From: JABHGY01 sp964525185 | GTDB taxonomy: Bacteria; Fidelibacterota; Marinisomatia; Marinisomatales; UBA1611 | DNA: 64,000 bases | Direction: 5' to 3' | Assembly (NCBI GenBank): GCA_964525185.1 | Contig: CAZGFQ010000009.1 | Location: 1-64,000, forward strand | In this document: positions 16,675 through 25,575 of the stretch, piece by piece | Layout of the letters: each line of letters opens with the position of its first letter | Numbering within the stretch: the stretch's first letter is position 1 | Translations under genes and position numbers: made by a program | Notes under the pieces: model-generated | Database searches by the model: none | The model's input: only the letters and a program-made list of their open reading frames with translations | Told to the model about the DNA's origin: nothing

Positions 16675-17934
16675 TTAGTCAAAGGGAAAATGAAAATAAT
16701 CAAAAACTTCAGATGCCAGGTAGTGACTCCCAAAAACAAGGCCAATTTCATTATACTCTACTTCTCCCATCCATTTTTTTATTGCAATTTCAAATGATGG
16801 AAATGCGATCCCTTGAATACCAAATGATTTCATTTTATTGCACAAATCTCTCTCATTCATTAAGAGTCCATTTTTATCCGATACAAATGATAATGACTTA
16901 AATTGATTTTTCAGTGTTTTGCAAATTAAGTCCAATTCTTTATCCCCTTTTAATGCCATAATCCCATTGATTTTTCCAGGATGAATATTTTTTAAATTAG
17001 ATAATGTTTTTTTAATCCCTTGTTCGTTATGAGATACATCATAATATATGGTTGGTTTTGAAGACATTTTTTGCAATCGCCCCGGCCAATAACTTTTTGC
17101 TAAACCACTCTTTATTTTTAACGTATCCATGTTTGGGTTATACATAAAAGAAGACTCTATGGCTAACGATGCATTTTCAGCCTGAAAATCGCCAACAATT
17201 GGAATAAAATATTTTTCTCCATTATAGTAAAAATGAGTCCCTGTCTCTGAAAGTTTTATATGAGTAACCAACTCTGGATTTATAAATGCTATGTCTACAT
17301 TTTTGTTTATGCATGTTTTCTCCAAAACATTTATGACTTCATTTGCCTGTTTGGACGATATAACAGGTATATCTTTTTTTATAATACCAGCTTTTTCCAT
17401 TGAAATTTTTGCCAAAGAATCCCCCAGTATTTCTCTATGGTCTAATGAAATGGGTGTAAAAACAACTAACTGTGGTTTTAGAACATTTGTAGAATCTAGC
17501 CGCCCTCCTAAGCCGGTTTCTATAATACCAAGATCTACACCATTATCTTTAAAATAGGAGAAAGCCATTGCAGTAATAACCTCAAAATATGTCGCATCTA
17601 TTTCTGTTATTTTTGTTTGATACTTAGCCATAAAATCAAAAATATATGAATCGGGAATATTTCTATTATTTACATTTATCCTTTCATTAAACTTTACAAG
17701 ATGTGGGGATGTATAATGACCTACCACACAATCACCTTGATGGAAAATAGATGCAATCATTTTTCCTGTCGACCCCTTCCCATTTGTTCCCGCAATATGA
17801 ATTGTATCAAAATGGTTCTGAGGGTTGCCGCATGCATCCAACAATTTTATGGTGTGCTCTATTCCAAGTTTGATCTCATCTCTTCTAAGCGCATAAAGAT
17901 CTGAGAGCAAATCTTCAAGATGAGTGTAATTCAA
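16675..17934 (-). CDS. folC: Folylpolyglutamate synthase / dihydrofolate synthase
   Basis: 419 aa Mur-ligase-family enzyme. The P-loop is GTNGKGST (49-56), and GIIETGLGGRLDSTN, SLDHREILGDSLAKI (with the metal-binding His) and YDVSHNEQGIKK also fit FolC. It adds glutamate to dihydropteroate and folates. The start overlaps the end of murI by 20 nt. A 96-nt non-coding leader for rho follows its stop. Confidence 0.93.
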   Translation of the reverse strand: MNYTHLEDLLSDLYALRRDEIKLGIEHTIKLLDACGNPQNHFDTIHIAGTNGKGSTGKMIASIFHQGDCVVGHYTSPHLVKFNERINVNNRNIPDSYIFDFMAKYQTKITEIDATYFEVITAMAFSYFKDNGVDLGIIETGLGGRLDSTNVLKPQLVVFTPISLDHREILGDSLAKISMEKAGIIKKDIPVISSKQANEVINVLEKTCINKNVDIAFINPELVTHIKLSETGTHFYYNGEKYFIPIVGDFQAENASLAIESSFMYNPNMDTLKIKSGLAKSYWPGRLQKMSSKPTIYYDVSHNEQGIKKTLSNLKNIHPGKINGIMALKGDKELDLICKTLKNQFKSLSFVSDKNGLLMNERDLCNKMKSFGIQGIAFPSFEIAIKKWMGEVEYNEIGLVFGSHYLASEVFDYFHFPFD

Positions 17935-18724
17935 TGGTTTTAACTTCGCCTATAGAGAAATCTACAAATCGCTTGGCAACCTCTGAGAATTGACTAGGTA
18001 AATCTGTAACAAAACACTCGAGGTGGCCATACACATTTGAAGGTGCCATTAATTCTTGTTCACTCAAAATTTGAATAACTTTTTGTGATACTGCTTTTCC
18101 GGAATCAATGAGCTTAACATTATTTGGTAATACATTATAAATGGTACTCTTTAAAATTGGGTAATGCGTACATCCTAAAATTACTGAATCAACTTTAGAG
18201 TCTATCAATGGTTTTAAATAGACATGTGCTATATTTTCTGGTATTTCACCCTCAACCCATCCTTCTTCAGCTAAAGGGACAAATAATGGGCATGCTTGAT
18301 TTGTCACCATAATATTTGACCGGTGTTCTTTCAATTTTAATTCATATGCACCAGATTGGATTGTTGAATGAGTGCCTAGAACGCCAATTTGATAATTGGC
18401 AGATTCTTTAATGGCTTCTTCAACACCGGCTTCAATAACACCTTCAATTGGGAGCGAATAATTAGAACGTAAATACTCTAACGCTAACGATGAAGCTGTA
18501 TTGCACGCAACAATAATCATTTTACAATTTTTAGAAATTAGAAATTCTGATATTTCTTGAGAATATTGTTGTATTAATTGTTGACTCTTGTTCCCGTACG
18601 GAACTCTGGCTGTATCGCCCACATAAATCATTTGTTCGTGCGGAAGTTGTTTTTTTAATTCATTTAGGACTGTTAATCCGCCAACACCTGAATCAAATAT
18701 TCCTATGGGCCTAGAATCTTGCAT
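17915..18724 (-). CDS. murI: Glutamate racemase
   Basis: 269 aa. The catalytic motifs are FDSGVGGLTV (Asp11), VACNTASS (Cys74) and LGCTHYPIL (second Cys). It makes D-glutamate for peptidoglycan. I chose the ATG at 18724 because the protein then begins MQDSRPIGIFDSGVGG like other MurI proteins, and it lies 1 nt after the amidase stop. The frame extends further upstream to 18796 inside the amidase gene, but that part is not conserved. Coupling with the amidase upstream makes a cell-wall pair. Confidence 0.94.
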   Translation of the reverse strand: MQDSRPIGIFDSGVGGLTVLNELKKQLPHEQMIYVGDTARVPYGNKSQQLIQQYSQEISEFLISKNCKMIIVACNTASSLALEYLRSNYSLPIEGVIEAGVEEAIKESANYQIGVLGTHSTIQSGAYELKLKEHRSNIMVTNQACPLFVPLAEEGWVEGEIPENIAHVYLKPLIDSKVDSVILGCTHYPILKSTIYNVLPNNVKLIDSGKAVSQKVIQILSEQELMAPSNVYGHLECFVTDLPSQFSEVAKRFVDFSIGEVKTIELHSS

Positions 18725-18725
18725 A

Positions 18726-20213
18726 TTATTCTTCAGCCAATAACTTTTCTTTAGATTCTTTAAAATGCCTAATACCCCTGTAAATTGATTCAGCAATTTC
18801 TTGTCTATAGGATGGTTTTTTTAAATTTGCTTCCTCTTTAGCATTCGAAACAAATCCAACCTCAACTAATACATTTGGCATACTTGCACCAATTAAAACA
18901 TAAAACCCAGCTTGCTTTACACCTCTATTAGGTGTTGAAAGTTTTTTATCTAATTCCATTTGTATAACTGCTGCTAAATCTTCACTCTCTTTGGAAAATG
19001 TACTTTGAGCCATAGTGGCCATGATTAATGCTTCACCCGTGAGCTCTTCATATTTTCCATTAATATCTTCTAATTTTATTGCCGAATTTTCTCTAGACGC
19101 CACTTCAATTGCATCTTTATTTTTACCCGGTCTTAATAAATATGTTTCAAAACCTTGAACTTTTCTGTTTGGGTTTGCATTCGCATGAATACTCACAAAT
19201 AATTTACCATTTGCTTCATTGGCAATTTGTGTTCTTTTCCTAAGAGGAATAAAAACATCTTCTTCCCGGGTGTAAACAACTCTGGCTCTAAGGTTTTTTT
19301 CAATTTGTCGACCAAGTCTCTTTACAATATCTAATGTAATATCTTTCTCTTTGGTCCCCTTCCTTCCTGTTGTGCCTCCATCTTTACCGCCATGACCGGC
19401 ATCCAAAACGATTGTGTCTAAACGCCATCTCTCCTTGACAGACTCAACCCTTGCAGAACTTTTTCCAAGCGGTGTCCGTAATGTAACTACAATTTCATCC
19501 GGATCTCTGCTTTGGTAAAAATCATGACTTACTATTTTTGAACCCAATTTAAATGCAACCTGAGCTGATTGTCCTAATTGATCTGCTTCAATTTGGCGAA
19601 CAACTCCACGTGTAGGTGTTGTATTCATATTTAAAGTGTCTATAAATCCACCAGAAATGGTTAAATAATACCATCCATTTTTATTCTCAAATGAACTAAT
19701 ACTTCTTTCATCAAAAGTTTTTCGCGTTTTTATTCGTAATATAGTTCCATTAGATTTTTCTTCAATCAACATTCCAGTTATATTATATCCAACAACATCT
19801 ACATCTAAAATGCCTCTTCGAGCGTCATATGAAATCCCAGGCAATGCTGTTGCTCGCATAATATTAATAAAAGGTTCAATTGGTATAAATAAATCACCTT
19901 CTCCATATTGGGCATAACTTGGCATTTGAAATATTTGTTCATCAACCAAGATAAAACTGGAGCTCCTAGAGAGCTTCACTCTTCTACCAGCAATATAAAT
20001 TACAATTTTCCCTCTATCTGAATTTTCATAAACCTTTAGAGATAAGGCGTGTGCCAATTCTTTCGCTGACACCATTACATCTTTAGACTTCGAATAAGTT
20101 TTTATTTCGGCTTCTGTTCCTGTGCTCCTATTAAAAACACGTATTGAAGAATCTCCGAGCACTAATGATGAAAATAATATTATTCCCAAAATGGTTTTAT
20201 TTCTAAAAAACAT
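18726..20213 (-). CDS. N-acetylmuramoyl-L-alanine amidase (AmiC-like, Amidase_3) with AMIN-like domain
   Basis: About 495 aa from the ATG at 20213, giving a signal peptide (MFFRNKTILGIILFSSLVLG). Next come a copper-amine-oxidase-N/stalk-like module (about 25-130) and an AMIN-like beta domain (about 135-260, containing NGWYYLTISGG). The Amidase_3 catalytic domain has zinc-ligand motifs LDAGHGGKDGG, the Glu of KEKDITLD, and VSIHANANP, and ends with VEVGFVSNAKEE. It cleaves the amide bond between MurNAc and the stem peptide in the periplasm during cell separation. A longer frame to 20261 would bury the signal peptide, so I prefer 20213. murI follows by 1 nt. Confidence 0.9.
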   Translation of the reverse strand: MFFRNKTILGIILFSSLVLGDSSIRVFNRSTGTEAEIKTYSKSKDVMVSAKELAHALSLKVYENSDRGKIVIYIAGRRVKLSRSSSFILVDEQIFQMPSYAQYGEGDLFIPIEPFINIMRATALPGISYDARRGILDVDVVGYNITGMLIEEKSNGTILRIKTRKTFDERSISSFENKNGWYYLTISGGFIDTLNMNTTPTRGVVRQIEADQLGQSAQVAFKLGSKIVSHDFYQSRDPDEIVVTLRTPLGKSSARVESVKERWRLDTIVLDAGHGGKDGGTTGRKGTKEKDITLDIVKRLGRQIEKNLRARVVYTREEDVFIPLRKRTQIANEANGKLFVSIHANANPNRKVQGFETYLLRPGKNKDAIEVASRENSAIKLEDINGKYEELTGEALIMATMAQSTFSKESEDLAAVIQMELDKKLSTPNRGVKQAGFYVLIGASMPNVLVEVGFVSNAKEEANLKKPSYRQEIAESIYRGIRHFKESKEKLLAEE

Positions 20214-20260
20214 AGCTTTGAATTTATCGGTGCATTTTACTGAGAAACAATAATGGACCA

Positions 20261-22057
20261 TTAAAAATATGATTCTAATAATAATCCAGAATTGACTTCA
20301 GGATGAATATTTAAGTAACTGTTTTTCCAAGTGGATGATAGACGAAAACTTAATCTATATTGTTCCGATTTAAATACTACCCTAATTCCCAGATTATGTC
20401 CAATATATGATACCATTTTTGATCGCATTTCACCGGGAAGATTAATATCCCAAAAATAAATTCTTGCGTCAAATGATTTTACGTCTGAAGATGTCCAATC
20501 AAAAATATAATTCACATGAGATATTTGCTTATCCATTCGATAGTTAATTCCATACCCCATTGATTCATTTGCTGCTGTAACATTCAATTGTAATTTTGAT
20601 TTTAATTGATTTGAATGTGTGTAGTACCCTGTAGCTTGATATCGAGTTGTGATAATCTTTTTAATTAGCTCATCAGCAATAAATCCAGTATTTGTGGGGG
20701 TTTTATTTTCATTTTTTACCCTTAACCTAAGAGTAAATTTCTTTCCCCGCTTTTCATATTGAGCTCCAGATTCAAACCCAGATTCCGGGTAAAGGCCTGG
20801 ATCCGAATTTACTCTTTTTTTAAATATGTCATTAAATAGTGAAAAGCGGTGATTGTTTATTTTAAATAGTATACTTTGATATATCCCATTTTCACCATCA
20901 AGTGTAGATGACCATTCGGTGGAAGGATTTGATCTTAATGAAGAATATTTAGGATCAATACTTCTTATTATACCTATATATTTAAATAATTTAAAACCTG
21001 ACTTAATACCCAAAACAGAAGCATGTGTCCTATTATTTCCAATAGCCATTTCGCCAAATAATTCTATTACATCTATTGTTGTTTTGAAATATAAAGATTG
21101 CCCAATTGTATTTAGTTGCCTTTTGTTTTCTACCCATTGCGCACTTAATACCGTCGATCCAAATATAGTTTTTTGGACTTCTTTTTCCCAATTTAATATA
21201 CTTGATTTTTCATTTAATGACTCTTTTCTGGATATTTCTGATTCTGATACATGAATTCCTGTATTAAATATTTTCAATTGACCTGTACTGTCAATTACGC
21301 CATCTCTTTTAGTCTCCCCAATCGAAATCGTTATTCTTCCAAATCTAGTATATATTTTAGATCCAACTCCTCGAAAATTCCAATTTTCATGACTTGATTT
21401 ATAAACCTTTAAACCTTTACCAATCCTAGATAATTGGCTAAAACTACCAATCCCCTTTTTCACTGGAACTGATCTCCATAATAACAAACCAAAACCATTA
21501 TTTATTTGAAAATCTCCAAAAATAATATTTCCAAATCGTGTTTTAATATTTAAGTACATAGAAGTTTGATCTAGCGCTTTGACTTCAAATGGATCTCTTT
21601 CAACTAGAAACCCAAATTCATTATCCCTTCTGTTTATTCTTCCTGTCAGTCGAACTTGTAAATCATTTTTTGCGGTGAAATATTGTTTAAAATAAATATC
21701 CGTTGGTAGCTTTATTTGGTTTAAAGTATTTAAAAATTCAACAAAAAGTTCGCCATTTTCCGACAATTTATTAAGGGGAATAGACTGCGATTCATTGCTA
21801 GACTTTATTAAAGCAATATCACCTTCATCTAAGAATGAAAGCCCTTCAATATGATAAATAATTGTTGAATTCAGTCCTGAATAGCTATACTCAATATATT
21901 CCAATGATAAAATGTCATCGTCTGGTAACGGATTTTCTTCTTCGCGGTTAATCTGGGATAATAATTGATTCAACCCCTGAGAATGACATAATTCACCTAG
22001 TAAAAGGAATAGTATAGTAAAAACTAATTTTATGGGAATACCTTCCAATGTTTTCAT
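20261..22057 (-). CDS. Putative outer membrane beta-barrel protein of the HHH-associated family
   Basis: About 598 aa with an N-terminal signal peptide (MKTLEGIPIKLVFTILFLLL...CHSQG). The middle and C-terminal parts alternate polar and hydrophobic residues and end in ...LLLESYF, with a terminal Phe typical of outer membrane barrels. The segment FGDFQINNGFGLLLWRSVPV followed by RIGKGLKVYKSSHENWNFRG resembles a Bacteroidetes/Ignavibacteria family whose N-terminus carries helix-hairpin-helix repeats. Here that N-terminal region is degenerate. Its start lies inside the preceding PorV-like gene, a 65-nt overlap (80 nt if the ATG at 22072 is used). Function is unknown. Confidence 0.65.
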   Translation of the reverse strand: MKTLEGIPIKLVFTILFLLLGELCHSQGLNQLLSQINREEENPLPDDDILSLEYIEYSYSGLNSTIIYHIEGLSFLDEGDIALIKSSNESQSIPLNKLSENGELFVEFLNTLNQIKLPTDIYFKQYFTAKNDLQVRLTGRINRRDNEFGFLVERDPFEVKALDQTSMYLNIKTRFGNIIFGDFQINNGFGLLLWRSVPVKKGIGSFSQLSRIGKGLKVYKSSHENWNFRGVGSKIYTRFGRITISIGETKRDGVIDSTGQLKIFNTGIHVSESEISRKESLNEKSSILNWEKEVQKTIFGSTVLSAQWVENKRQLNTIGQSLYFKTTIDVIELFGEMAIGNNRTHASVLGIKSGFKLFKYIGIIRSIDPKYSSLRSNPSTEWSSTLDGENGIYQSILFKINNHRFSLFNDIFKKRVNSDPGLYPESGFESGAQYEKRGKKFTLRLRVKNENKTPTNTGFIADELIKKIITTRYQATGYYTHSNQLKSKLQLNVTAANESMGYGINYRMDKQISHVNYIFDWTSSDVKSFDARIYFWDINLPGEMRSKMVSYIGHNLGIRVVFKSEQYRLSFRLSSTWKNSYLNIHPEVNSGLLLESYF

Positions 22058-22820
22058 ATGAAATAATTCCATATTCTATTTTGTATTTTGACTTCGCCAG
22101 AAAAAAACCACCCGATATTATACCTGGATTTGACCCCGACCCTAGTGCAACCCCGAAAAAATGTGCTGGTGTATATGAAAAACCAAATTTTACACCACCT
22201 TTATAAATCAAATCTTGTTCCCAAGAAAGATAGGCTTTTATTTTTTCTTCATACTGATAAATAAATCCTGCTGATATAATTTGAGGTAATGCTTCTTCGC
22301 TTAAACCAATTATAGGTTTATTAATATTTGTAATTAAACCGATAAAAGAAAAATAATCTGATAGTGATGAGCCCCACGATAATGTCAGCCCAGCTGTTGA
22401 AGCATTACCATAGTTTTTAATAAAAATATTATAGTAATTCGCTGATATACCCCAAGTTAATTTTTCTCTAAATCTTCCTGCGGCTATAAAAGAAACTGTT
22501 GATTCTTGATATAATTTATTCCCAAAAGAATTTACCCCAAAACCCACATGATATTCCCGTAATGGTAAACCAACTAACCATGATGATTCTCTTAAACTTG
22601 AAATATTAAACTTATTACTCATTGTGCCCGAAAAATGAATATTATGATTTGAAACTATGCTTCTAGGGTCATTTTGAGCACCAAAACCATCCCCATAGAT
22701 GTTAATCACCGGGTTCCCGAGCGCTAAGTTAAAAGCAGAGTTAGAAAGCGATTCAAATGCACAAAAAATGCGTGAAACGCTTATAACACATATATAAAAT
22801 GTGATTTTAGTTAATTTCAA
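21993..22820 (-). CDS. Outer membrane beta-barrel protein, PorV/PorQ-like
   Basis: 275 aa with a signal peptide (MKLTKITFYICVISVSRIFC). The mature N-terminus (SNSAFNLALGNPVINIYGDG...NDPRSIVSNHN) resembles the early strands of PorV/PorQ/UPF0164-type barrels, in which an alanine/glycine-rich segment precedes a list of strands. Repeated YxIxxxxNYYN and GFSYTPAHFFGVALG strands are visible. PorV-like proteins act in type IX secretion or as generic porin-like barrels; no other type IX genes are in the window. It is the first gene of the leftward operon, with a terminator region upstream. The family assignment is tentative. Confidence 0.55.
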   Translation of the reverse strand: MKLTKITFYICVISVSRIFCAFESLSNSAFNLALGNPVINIYGDGFGAQNDPRSIVSNHNIHFSGTMSNKFNISSLRESSWLVGLPLREYHVGFGVNSFGNKLYQESTVSFIAAGRFREKLTWGISANYYNIFIKNYGNASTAGLTLSWGSSLSDYFSFIGLITNINKPIIGLSEEALPQIISAGFIYQYEEKIKAYLSWEQDLIYKGGVKFGFSYTPAHFFGVALGSGSNPGIISGGFFLAKSKYKIEYGIISYENIGRYSHKISFYYTIPFTR

Positions 22821-22850
22821 TTTATTTATTACATAATAATTCGTTTAAAA

Positions 22851-22890
22851 AATACAAACGCCCCATCTCGAATAATCAAGTGGGGCGTTT
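22851..22890 (-). terminator. Rho-independent terminator after the small membrane protein genes
   Basis: Perfect 10-bp GC-rich inverted repeat with arms at 22856-22865 (aaacgcccca) and 22881-22890 (tggggcgttt) and a 15-nt loop. On the minus strand it is followed by GTATTTTTT. It lies 25 nt after the stop of the 71-aa gene and separates this unit from the PorV-like gene. Confidence 0.9.
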
Positions 22891-22915
22891 ATTTATGTAC
22901 TTGTGGGGTACCGTT

Positions 22916-23131
22916 TTATTTTTTCTGGTACCACATTACCATGACCGCTAATGCAAGCAGCCCGGCAAATCCCGCATCACCAAATTGGGACATTACGCGG
23001 CCAATGCCGGCAATAACACCAAAATAGTCGTCAAACAGAATGCCAACGACGATCCCAACTACTATCAAACTTTTAGAAAGTTCGGTTAATAGTCCTAACC
23101 ATTCGTTAACAACGTCTAAAGCTTTGCGCAT
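22916..23131 (-). CDS. Small hydrophobic membrane protein A (71 aa), paralogue of the neighbour
   Basis: 71 aa: an amphipathic N-terminus, a hydrophobic helix (about 21-33), a Gly/Ile-rich loop, and a second hydrophobic helix DAGFAGLLALAVMVMWY (52-68) with a basic end (QKK). A near-perfect Shine-Dalgarno AGGAGG lies at 23138-23143. It aligns without gaps to the 69-aa upstream neighbour: from Lys20 onward about half the positions are identical, including GFAGLLAL. No known family is recognised. Two short helices in about 70 residues suggest an oligomer-forming membrane peptide. It lies 60 nt after the neighbour and is followed by a strong terminator. It looks like an abundantly expressed gene. 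Confidence 0.8.
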   Translation of the reverse strand: MRKALDVVNEWLGLLTELSKSLIVVGIVVGILFDDYFGVIAGIGRVMSQFGDAGFAGLLALAVMVMWYQKK

Positions 23132-23191
23132 GTTTTTCCTCCTATTTTAACATAGTGGTCAACCCAAATGGGTCTAACAATATGTCTATGA

Positions 23192-23401
23192 TTATCCTAG
23201 GAATGAGAGAAAAACTAACAGAGCTAACAGCCCGGCGAAACCGCCATCAAGGAACATGTTAACTAAGTCAACAATACCATCAATTGGAGAAAATCCAGTT
23301 GAGTACAGGATGTTTACGAATACAAAGAGAACAATAAGTGCTTTAACTACGCTTACAATTCCTGATGCCGCATTCTGTACGGTTGTGTTGATATCTGCCA
23401 T
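23192..23401 (-). CDS. Small hydrophobic membrane protein B (69 aa), paralogue of the neighbour
   Basis: 69 aa: a polar N-terminus (MADINTTVQNAASG), hydrophobic helix VVKALIVLFVFVNILY (18-33), a loop with GFSPIDGIVDLV, and a second helix DGGFAGLLALLVFLSFLG (52-69). A full consensus Shine-Dalgarno AAGGAGGT at 23408-23415 sits 6 nt before the ATG. It is the paralogue of the next gene, with K20, LIV, IL, F37, GI, F50, D52 and GFAGLLAL shared at identical positions. No family or function is recognised. The 200-nt leader holds a TTGACA element and a GC hairpin followed by a T-run. Confidence 0.8.
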   Translation of the reverse strand: MADINTTVQNAASGIVSVVKALIVLFVFVNILYSTGFSPIDGIVDLVNMFLDGGFAGLLALLVFLSFLG

Positions 23402-23602
23402 TCTAATACCTCCTTGGTTTGTTCAGAAAACAAAAAAAGGGGTGCCAAAGTGCCCCCCCAATGATAAAATGTTTTCTATGTATGTGTTTTTAATGTCAAG
23501 GGTTAATCCCTATCGATTGTTCAAATTTACGCATAAACACACTTTTGGCAACAATTTTTTCTTCAATGCGTTTTTTTAAGATTTTTAACTCTTTTTTATA
23601 TT
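23402..23602 (-). promoter_or_regulatory. Leader/promoter region of the small membrane protein genes
   Basis: This 201-nt non-coding stretch contains a consensus -35-like TTGACA on the minus strand at 23494-23499. The best -10-like match, TAGAAA at 23473-23478, has 15-nt spacing and is weak. Downstream, 23439-23456 can form a short GC stem, and on the minus strand a run of seven T (23432-23438) follows it. That makes it either a terminator for the glycosyltransferase operon or an attenuator-like element in the leader. I see no RNA gene in it. Confidence 0.35.
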
Positions 23603-24499
23603 TTATTTAGACCTAGCACCCGATATTACAGCGTCAACAATTTTATACCTTGTCAAATAGATTGAAGAAATAAACGAATTAATAATATTTATAAACAGTC
23701 TCAATACTGGGTTAAATATTATATACCCCTTAAATGAGCGAATCCAATCACCGGCTAATTCTCGTCTAAATTGAGGATGTTTCTCCAGTAAAAGTGGTAA
23801 ATTATTTTTCCCGTAACTATTCATTGACGCTAAAAAAGAATCCAAAGTTCGTGGATGGTAATGGATTGAATATGTCTTTTTTGAAAAAAGAAAACTGTCG
23901 GGATATTTCATACTTATACGAAAAGCAAGGTCTGTATCCTCTCCTCCATATGCTTTGAAAGATTCATCAAATTTTCCTACTTCTGTAATAATTTTTCTAG
24001 GTACCGCAGTATTCCCAAATAATAAATATTTGGCTGGAATTCTTTCTCCATCGTCCAATTTTCTTGGGCCTCTTAAATTGCTAAAGTAATAATTCTCAAA
24101 TTCACCACATTCAGAATTTTCCGGAAGGACATTATCGCCCATAACAGCAGTAACATTTTTCTGATTTAGATAACTGCAAAATAATTTTAACCAGTCGTGT
24201 TGCACCTCCATATCACCATCTAATAAACATATAATATCCCCCGAACCTGCGTTCACACCTGTATTCCGAGCTGCCGACAGGCCTTTGTTTACATCGTGAG
24301 TTATTATAGTTAATTCACTATGATTTTTATATGACTCCAATATTTCAGATGTTTGGTCTGTTGACGCATCATTAATGAAATAACAATGATATTTATCTTT
24401 AGGGTAGTTTTGTGTAATTAAACTTTGTACACATCTATCTAACGCTCTTTCAACATTATAACATGGTATAATTACATCTACGGTTTTGTTTAGATCCAT
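23603..24499 (-). CDS. Family 2 glycosyltransferase
   Basis: 298 aa GT-A fold. The N-terminus is VDVIIPCYNVERALDRCVQSL, then NDASTDQTSEIL, NKGLSAARNTGVNAG and the metal-binding DxD-like LLDGDMEV. GGEDTDLAFRIS follows in the acceptor region. It would transfer a sugar from a nucleotide donor to a lipid-linked or polysaccharide acceptor at the inner face of the cytoplasmic membrane. The last hydrophobic stretch (about 250-285) may be membrane-associated. It is the last gene of the glycan cluster and overlaps the preceding gene by 10 nt. Confidence 0.9.
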   Translation of the reverse strand: MDLNKTVDVIIPCYNVERALDRCVQSLITQNYPKDKYHCYFINDASTDQTSEILESYKNHSELTIITHDVNKGLSAARNTGVNAGSGDIICLLDGDMEVQHDWLKLFCSYLNQKNVTAVMGDNVLPENSECGEFENYYFSNLRGPRKLDDGERIPAKYLLFGNTAVPRKIITEVGKFDESFKAYGGEDTDLAFRISMKYPDSFLFSKKTYSIHYHPRTLDSFLASMNSYGKNNLPLLLEKHPQFRRELAGDWIRSFKGYIIFNPVLRLFINIINSFISSIYLTRYKIVDAVISGARSK

Positions 24500-25575
24500 T
24501 GAAGGGACCTATAATAATCATATAATGCACTAGCTGTGCTTTCTAAACTATGTTTTTTTTCTACCCACTCTTTACTTTTTTTCTTTAATTCGATTACCTT
24601 TTCTTTGTTGGACACAATTTGTTTTATTTTAGATTCGAGTGTTTCGTGAGTAATGTTTATAAATGGATTGTCTGGTATAAATTGTTGGTATTCCTGCACT
24701 AATTCGGTCATGCAAATTAAACCCATTGACAATGCTTCAACTGAATTCATGCCATACCCCCACCCGCCTCGATTATAAATTTGGTCGATTAAAATGTCAC
24801 ATTCTTGTTTTTGTTTTAAAACCGCTTCATAAGGTTGACCCTCAATTAGAATAAATTCAATAATCCCTTTTTTGTCCAATTTTTCACATATTGGTATAAT
24901 ATGTTCACTACCTTTATAATATCTATTCGTTGGAGAGTGGCAAACTTTTAGCGTCTTATTTACTGATTCTTGAACTGAATATTTGGTCGTATCGAATGGC
25001 AGAAATAAATAGTTCATATTGGGGTGTTTACGCAAAAGATCTAATTCGCTTGTTAAGTTTAATTGACTGATTTTATCCATTCCTGGCATTACACCTCGCG
25101 TACGAATATCCTGCCCATGATATGTACATCCAATATGTTTATCCATTTTAGCCAATCTTTTTACAAACCTAGAATCTCTATATAGGCCTAATCCCCACTC
25201 GAAATGATAAATATCATATTGGTATAAATTATACTTTTTAATAGCAGGTTCAATATAAAAACTCCAAACCCAATCCCTAAATTGGAAATATTTTTTTTCT
25301 AAAAATGAGTTAGGAGACCAAGTCGGCGGACACCCTTCTCTTTCTGTATAGTCACCTAATTCCCCTCGGTAGTACTTATAATATTTGTGACGAAAGTTTA
25401 TATATTTTTTATTTGTTGAAACCATTGGCAAGTCTAAGCAAATACCAATATCATCCTGATATTTGGTCCTATAAAGAGTAATAATGTCACAAGTATTTCC
25501 GTTAGACTCATGTATTTTTTTCCACAAAGGAAGAGTTCCCACTGTATTTTCAGGAGAGATATATAAAATTTTCAC
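24490..25575 (-). CDS. GT-B glycosyltransferase, family 1/4-like, divergent
   Basis: 361 aa. The N-terminus MKILYISPENTVGTLPLW and HFEWGLGLYRDSRF fit a Rossmann donor/acceptor half. The C-terminal half has VCHSPTNRYYKGSEHI, ILIEGQPYEAV and the nucleotide-sugar region GGWGYGMNSVEALSMGL with an E-x7-like arrangement, as in GT4 enzymes. There is no strong match to a named subfamily. It is embedded between two other glycosyltransferases with 1-nt and 10-nt overlaps, so a role in the same surface glycan is likely. Confidence 0.7.
   Translation of the reverse strand: MKILYISPENTVGTLPLWKKIHESNGNTCDIITLYRTKYQDDIGICLDLPMVSTNKKYINFRHKYYKYYRGELGDYTEREGCPPTWSPNSFLEKKYFQFRDWVWSFYIEPAIKKYNLYQYDIYHFEWGLGLYRDSRFVKRLAKMDKHIGCTYHGQDIRTRGVMPGMDKISQLNLTSELDLLRKHPNMNYLFLPFDTTKYSVQESVNKTLKVCHSPTNRYYKGSEHIIPICEKLDKKGIIEFILIEGQPYEAVLKQKQECDILIDQIYNRGGWGYGMNSVEALSMGLICMTELVQEYQQFIPDNPFINITHETLESKIKQIVSNKEKVIELKKKSKEWVEKKHSLESTASALYDYYRSLQWI

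Noticed and set aside
22916..23401. Idea that the paired small proteins are VirB2/TrbC-type conjugative pilins
   Set aside because: They have two short helices like pilins, but no signal peptide is evident and no type IV secretion genes are in the window; kept only as one of several hypotheses.
23256..23579. A 107-codon plus-strand open frame opposite the 69-aa small membrane protein gene
   Set aside because: It is antisense to a gene with a consensus Shine-Dalgarno and a paralogue, has no ribosome binding site of its own, and its translation has no recognisable features.
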